Assembly: GCF_018255755.1 (NCBI RefSeq)
Contig: NZ_CP073766.1
Span: forward strand, 5,578,501-5,642,500
Direction of reading: 5' to 3'
From: Chitinophaga sp. HK235
GTDB lineage: Bacteria > Bacteroidota > Bacteroidia > Chitinophagales > Chitinophagaceae
Length of the DNA stretch: 64,000 nt
Shown here: positions 61,002-64,000 of the stretch, piece by piece
Numbering within the stretch: the first letter of the stretch is position 1
Layout: every line of letters begins with the position of its first letter
The notes under the pieces: generated by a model
Databases searched by the model: none
Told to the model about the DNA's origin: nothing
What the model saw: only the letters and a program-made list of their open reading frames with translations
Translations under genes and position numbers: made by a program

Positions 61002-61925
61002 GTGAAAGAAATTCAGGAAATACTGGCATTAGCCATTCCGCAGCCCGCCATGAGCGACCAGCTTCAGCTGGCGGAGGAGGATAGCGTGACGGTTCCGGAT
61101 TGCCTGGACTTTACATTGCAGCGCTTTGTGTACGACAAGCCGCTCCCGGTGGAAGACGTAGCCATGGTAGTATACCAGCCGGCTAAAAGAGGGCAGTCCG
61201 CCGCAATAGAACTGCGCTATTGTGTTGCCGGCAGCAAATATTGTAAAAATCCCGCCTGCACCGACCAATTGTGTGCAGAGGGCAACAAGGAAGCCTGTAA
61301 AGACAAGGTCCCTTCAGTAGACCTTATCACCGTCAGGTTTCAACCAGCATTCATTCAGTCACTTCAGAAAAATACGACTTCTTTCTCTCTTTTTGAGAAT
61401 CAGTCCCGTAAGCCATTTGTGAAAACCATCCAGCCCTGCACCAAATCCAAGTCAGTACTGGAAACCATGGTACATCACAACTATGATGGCATCCTGAAGA
61501 ATATCTTTTTGCAGAGCCGGGCACTGGACCTGCTGTTGTACAGCTCAGACCAGTTCATGCAGAACGATCCCGACGAACGCTACGGTTGCCGCTTTCTGAC
61601 GCATCTGGAAGACCGGGAAAAAATTGAAAAAGCCAGAAGTATCTTACTGGAGCAGCTGGACTCTCCTATCACAATCCGTGATCTGGCCCGCAAAGTGGCC
61701 ATGAATGAATGTTACCTGAAAAAAGGCTTTAAAGCCATGTACGGTACCACCATTTACGACTATTTCCAGAAAGAAAGGATGGAAAAGGCCAAGGGGTTGC
61801 TGTATGAAAAAGGGATGTCAGTTTCCGAAGTGGCCATGCTGATGGGGTATTCCTGCATCTCCCACTTCTCTACTGCTTTCAAAAAACATACAGGACTTAA
61901 ACCTTGTGAATTGTTACTTCGTTGA
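61002..61925 (+). CDS. AraC-family regulator with N-terminal cysteine cluster
   Basis: A 307-aa transcription factor. The C-terminal about 215-305 is an AraC/XylS double helix-turn-helix (ITIRDLARKVAMNECYLKKGFK, then VSEVAMLMGYSCISHFSTAFKKHTG). The N-terminal domain has an unusual cysteine run at C74, C81, C86, C91 and C99. This suggests metal or redox sensing. Start is GTG at 61002; no ATG upstream in frame fits better. It is divergent from the AsmA-like gene and ends with the hairpin at 61948. Confidence 0.9.
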   Translation: MKEIQEILALAIPQPAMSDQLQLAEEDSVTVPDCLDFTLQRFVYDKPLPVEDVAMVVYQPAKRGQSAAIELRYCVAGSKYCKNPACTDQLCAEGNKEACKDKVPSVDLITVRFQPAFIQSLQKNTTSFSLFENQSRKPFVKTIQPCTKSKSVLETMVHHNYDGILKNIFLQSRALDLLLYSSDQFMQNDPDERYGCRFLTHLEDREKIEKARSILLEQLDSPITIRDLARKVAMNECYLKKGFKAMYGTTIYDYFQKERMEKAKGLLYEKGMSVSEVAMLMGYSCISHFSTAFKKHTGLKPCELLLR

Positions 61926-61947
61926 TTATCAAAGTATTAAGAGTTTG

Positions 61948-61987
61948 AAAATGCTGGCAGGACTTTTACCTGTCAGCATTTTTTTTT
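61948..61987 (+). terminator. Terminator of the AraC gene
   Basis: AAATGCTGGCAGG (ending 61961) pairs, with one G-U, with CCTGTCAGCATTT starting 61969; loop ACTTTTA. A run of nine T follows. Confidence 0.88.
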
Positions 61988-62049
61988 GCAATTTCCCGCT
62001 TTGATCATTTCTTTTCCCGAATTGAAAAGCCAGGGCGGAATTATCGTTG

Positions 62050-62272
62050 TTATTTTGTGTCAACGAAACGATAGCAGATATCTATCTGCTGTTCCTCACA
62101 AGCTTCCTTATTAGATTTGACCATGGGAAGAGACTTGGCTGGCAGTTAAAAATGTAAAGCCATAAATTTTAGACTTGCGTATCAAACACCAAGGGAACAC
62201 AAGTACAATTGCCAGAGAAGTTTTTTACCAGATTTTATAAAGTCGCCTTGCTTTTGCGGGGCGACTTTTTAA
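62050..62272 (+). ncRNA. Candidate structured small RNA with its own terminator
   Basis: No gene fills the 675 bases between the AraC and PepSY-like genes. Within them are a possible promoter (TTG 62022-62024, 17 bases, TATCGTTG 62042-62049), a hairpin AGCAGATA/TATCTGCT (62073-62090), CTTCC/GGAAG (62103-62107 with 62126-62130), a long-range 9-bp stem CTGGCAGTT/AATTGCCAG (62139-62147 with 62207-62215) enclosing ACTTG/CAAGT (62173-62177 with 62200-62204), and a strong terminator. The AraC gene has its own terminator upstream, so this reads as an independent transcript of about 215 nt. A 6S-type RNA is one possibility. The short frame 62209-62442 crosses the terminator and is unlikely to be real. 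Confidence 0.55.
62239..62272 (+). terminator. Terminator of the candidate small RNA
   Basis: AAAGTCGCC at 62239-62247 pairs with GGCGACTTT at 62260-62268, with a T-run after. No plus-strand gene ends nearby. Confidence 0.8.
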
Positions 62273-62532
62273 TTTGTCCGGATCGTTATCGTATATCTGT
62301 TGAAGAAAGACTTCCAGGAGTATGCCCGCAAAAATCACTTAAACAGAACCGTAGTCCGTTTACTACAGCCATAACGACAGGAGTCCTGCCAGCCAGCTTG
62401 TCTGCCATACTGTTACTATACTGCAGTGAAAAAGGGAAATGATATAAAAGTCAATACCAGTGGATCTTGGGGCTTGTTGTTACCTGCTTACCATTAGGAA
62501 AGCAGTATCTGCCATGGGGTGTATGTAAAATG

Positions 62533-62559
62533 AAAAAACCCCGCCCAAAAGAGCAGGGT
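62533..62559 (-). terminator. Terminator of the PepSY-like gene
   Basis: ACCCCGCC at 62538-62545 and AGCAGGGT at 62552-62559 form an 8-bp stem with two G-U pairs on the minus strand, followed by a U-tract from the A-run at 62533-62538. Confidence 0.6.
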
Positions 62560-62600
62560 CTGTCCTATTTATCCCTATACCTATGAAATACAAATTTGAA

Positions 62601-63065
62601 TTATTCAGTGACGGTGCCGGCTTCGTTCAACAACACTGCTTTCTCTGCACCATTGTCCTGAATGTTTACTTTATAGTAAGCAGCCACATCTGCTCTTTCA
62701 ATTTTCCAGCCATCTTTTATGGTGGCAGCCGGATATTTTGCTTTCAGTGTACCAGCCACTGATCCCGGCAGTGTTTGTGCATCGTAGGTGCTTCTGGTGG
62801 ATATCCATTTTCCATCTGCATCATACTCTGCTGTGGTTTGTATATTGTCTTTGAGGAAACCGACGCTCCAGTGACCAGCACTAGTTTTGGTCCATTTCGC
62901 ATCTGTAGTTCCGGCAAAGGCCTGATCAAAAGAACTTTTAACGGTTGCAGGTGCCTCCACCTTTTTCGCAACGGTTTTTGTTTTTTTAACTGATTTTTTT
63001 TGCTGTGCAAAAGTTATGCCGGAAGTAATCAATACTGCACAAAAAATTAACGTCAACTTTTTCAT
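62601..63065 (-). CDS. PepSY-like secreted protein
   Basis: A 154-aa exported protein. Signal peptide to about 20 (GITFAQ), a Lys-rich linker (KKSVKKTKTVAKKVEAPATVK), then a PepSY-like domain of the putative beta-lactamase-inhibitor-like type (PF11396 group), seen in VKSSFDQAFAGTTDAKWTK, YDADGKWISTRSTYDAQTLPG and KYPAATIKDGWKIERAD. These domains are thought to bind and inhibit secreted peptidases, but for this group no activity is proven. It is single, ended by a hairpin at 62533. Confidence 0.85.
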   Translation of the reverse strand: MKKLTLIFCAVLITSGITFAQQKKSVKKTKTVAKKVEAPATVKSSFDQAFAGTTDAKWTKTSAGHWSVGFLKDNIQTTAEYDADGKWISTRSTYDAQTLPGSVAGTLKAKYPAATIKDGWKIERADVAAYYKVNIQDNGAEKAVLLNEAGTVTE

Positions 63066-63325
63066 AATCAGATATGGTTTTTATCCGCGTTGGGTTAAAA
63101 TTAAAACTTAGGTTTTTCCTTTTTCTTTCCGGCAAAGAGCTAAAACAATGCCAAAAACGTAAATTAAATACTCTTTATTGTAAATTACCAGAAAATTTAC
63201 GAAAAATATTTTAAATGCTCCGTTTTTGGGTAAGTTGCCCCTTTAGGTGCCGCCGTATTTTCTTAACTTCGCACAATTTTAATCAATTATTGTCTTATTA
63301 ACATCAAAGGGCGGGGAATTGTTTT

Positions 63326-64000
63326 ATGTCCAGCAAATATCAGGAATATAACCAGCTGAATTTACCTCAGATAGAGAAAGATATACTGCAGCAATGGGAG
63401 CTTGACCAGGCTTTTGAAAAAAGCGTGGAAGTGCGGGAAGGCGCTGCTCCATTTGTGTTTTATGAAGGACCACCCAGCGCCAACGGCCTGCCGGGCATTC
63501 ACCACGTTATTTCACGTACCCTGAAAGACCTGGTATGCCGCTATAAAACCATGCAGGGTTTCCAGGTAAAACGCAAGGGCGGATGGGACACTCATGGCCT
63601 GCCGGTAGAGCTGGGCGTGGAAAAAAGCCTGGGTATTACCAAGGAAGATATCGGAAAGAAAATCTCTATTGCGGAATATAACGAGACCTGCCGTAAAGAA
63701 GTACTGAAATATAAGGATAAATGGGACGACCTTACCCGTAAAATGGGATATTGGGTAGACCTGAAAGATCCGTACATCACTTTTGATAATAAGTATATTG
63801 AATCCCTCTGGTGGAGCCTGCAGACACTGTATAAGAAAGGACTACTGTATAAAAGTGTCAGCATTCAGCCTTATTCACCAGCAGCAGGAACCGGCCTCAG
63901 TTCACACGAACTGAACCAGCCTGGTACCTATAAAGATGTGAAGGATACCACTGTGGTGGCCATGTTTAAGGCAAAACAAGCTGAAAATTCACAGTTTTTG
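63326..64000 (+). CDS. ileS: Isoleucyl-tRNA synthetase, 5' part, cut by window edge
   Basis: The first 225 residues of a class I synthetase that charges tRNA(Ile). The start is ATG at 63326 (MSSKYQEYNQLNLPQIEKDILQQW). The substrate-binding signature is FYEGPPSANGLPGIHH, where GIHH is the HIGH motif, followed by RKGGWDTHGLPVELGVEK. This matches the long IleS form with the editing domain beyond residue 200. The gene runs off the right edge in frame. Upstream is an AT-rich region with a weak -7 (TAACTTCG at 63264). Confidence 0.96.
   Translation, partial: MSSKYQEYNQLNLPQIEKDILQQWELDQAFEKSVEVREGAAPFVFYEGPPSANGLPGIHHVISRTLKDLVCRYKTMQGFQVKRKGGWDTHGLPVELGVEKSLGITKEDIGKKISIAEYNETCRKEVLKYKDKWDDLTRKMGYWVDLKDPYITFDNKYIESLWWSLQTLYKKGLLYKSVSIQPYSPAAGTGLSSHELNQPGTYKDVKDTTVVAMFKAKQAENSQFL

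Noticed and set aside
62209..62442. 77-codon plus-strand frame in the AraC-PepSY gap
   Set aside because: It runs through a strong terminator and has no signal, motif or good start context.

Overview
The window comes from a Bacteroidota chromosome, most likely Chitinophagaceae and Chitinophaga-like. This is inferred from recurring Bacteroidota promoter elements (a TTG or TTTG at -33 and TAnnTTTG at -7), weak ribosome binding sites, many short lipoproteins, a DUF5686 outer-membrane protein, an Oar-like TonB-dependent receptor, a MoxR/DUF58/VWA cluster and single-chain GlyRS. Most of the sequence is ordinary core chromosome. No tRNA, rRNA, CRISPR array or prophage was found.

Layout. 1-7.1 kb: start of a lipoprotein gene, gatB, an aldehyde dehydrogenase, a double-PDZ secreted protein, alaS. 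7.1-13.1 kb: M23 peptidase, MerR regulator, a cysteine-free thioredoxin-fold protein, MscS-type channel, amidohydrolase, prfA. 13.1-17 kb: DUF937 protein, OmpA-type lipoprotein, VanZ-like protein, gcvH, secreted cyclophilin, a conserved hypothetical. 17-22.2 kb: a four-gene MoxR/DUF58/BatD-like/VWA cluster, then rsgA with a TTG start. 22.2-28.6 kb: two tiny lipoproteins, a gamma-carbonic-anhydrase-like protein, a class III aminotransferase, an AT-rich patch of orphan small genes, a DUF5686 protein. 28.7-32.2 kb: membrane protein, winged-helix regulator, creD, dgkA and DUF1361; two copies of a probable operator lie upstream of the first gene and upstream of creD. 32.2-38.5 kb: a large propeller/barrel outer-membrane protein, an MBL-fold hydrolase, a flippase, arfB. 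38.5-48.2 kb: lipoprotein, dtd, MazG-like pyrophosphohydrolase, YihY protein, glyS, ferredoxin-reductase-like protein, mfd, SIMPL protein. 48.26-50.0 kb: an intact IS1182-like element. 50-57 kb: Oar-like receptor, a lipoprotein, and a two-gene TPR-AAA ATPase/TPR-membrane-protein pair. 57-64 kb: gyrB, an AsmA-like protein, an AraC regulator with a cysteine cluster, a probable structured RNA, a PepSY-like secreted protein, and the 5' part of ileS.

Themes. Translation and quality control are well represented (gatB, alaS, glyS, ileS, prfA, rsgA, arfB, dtd), as is the envelope (CreD, DgkA, OmpA, DUF5686, AsmA-like, TonB receptor). The least ordinary signals are non-coding. A dispersed repeat and hairpin family sits behind stop codons of convergent genes; one member is a 159-base near-perfect palindrome between the TPR protein and gyrB, and two members show paired base changes that keep the stem intact. 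A structured, terminator-ended transcript is likely near 62.05-62.27 kb. The paired operator of the creD locus, the Cys-free thioredoxin fold and the Vps4/katanin-like AAA pair are the best protein-level leads.
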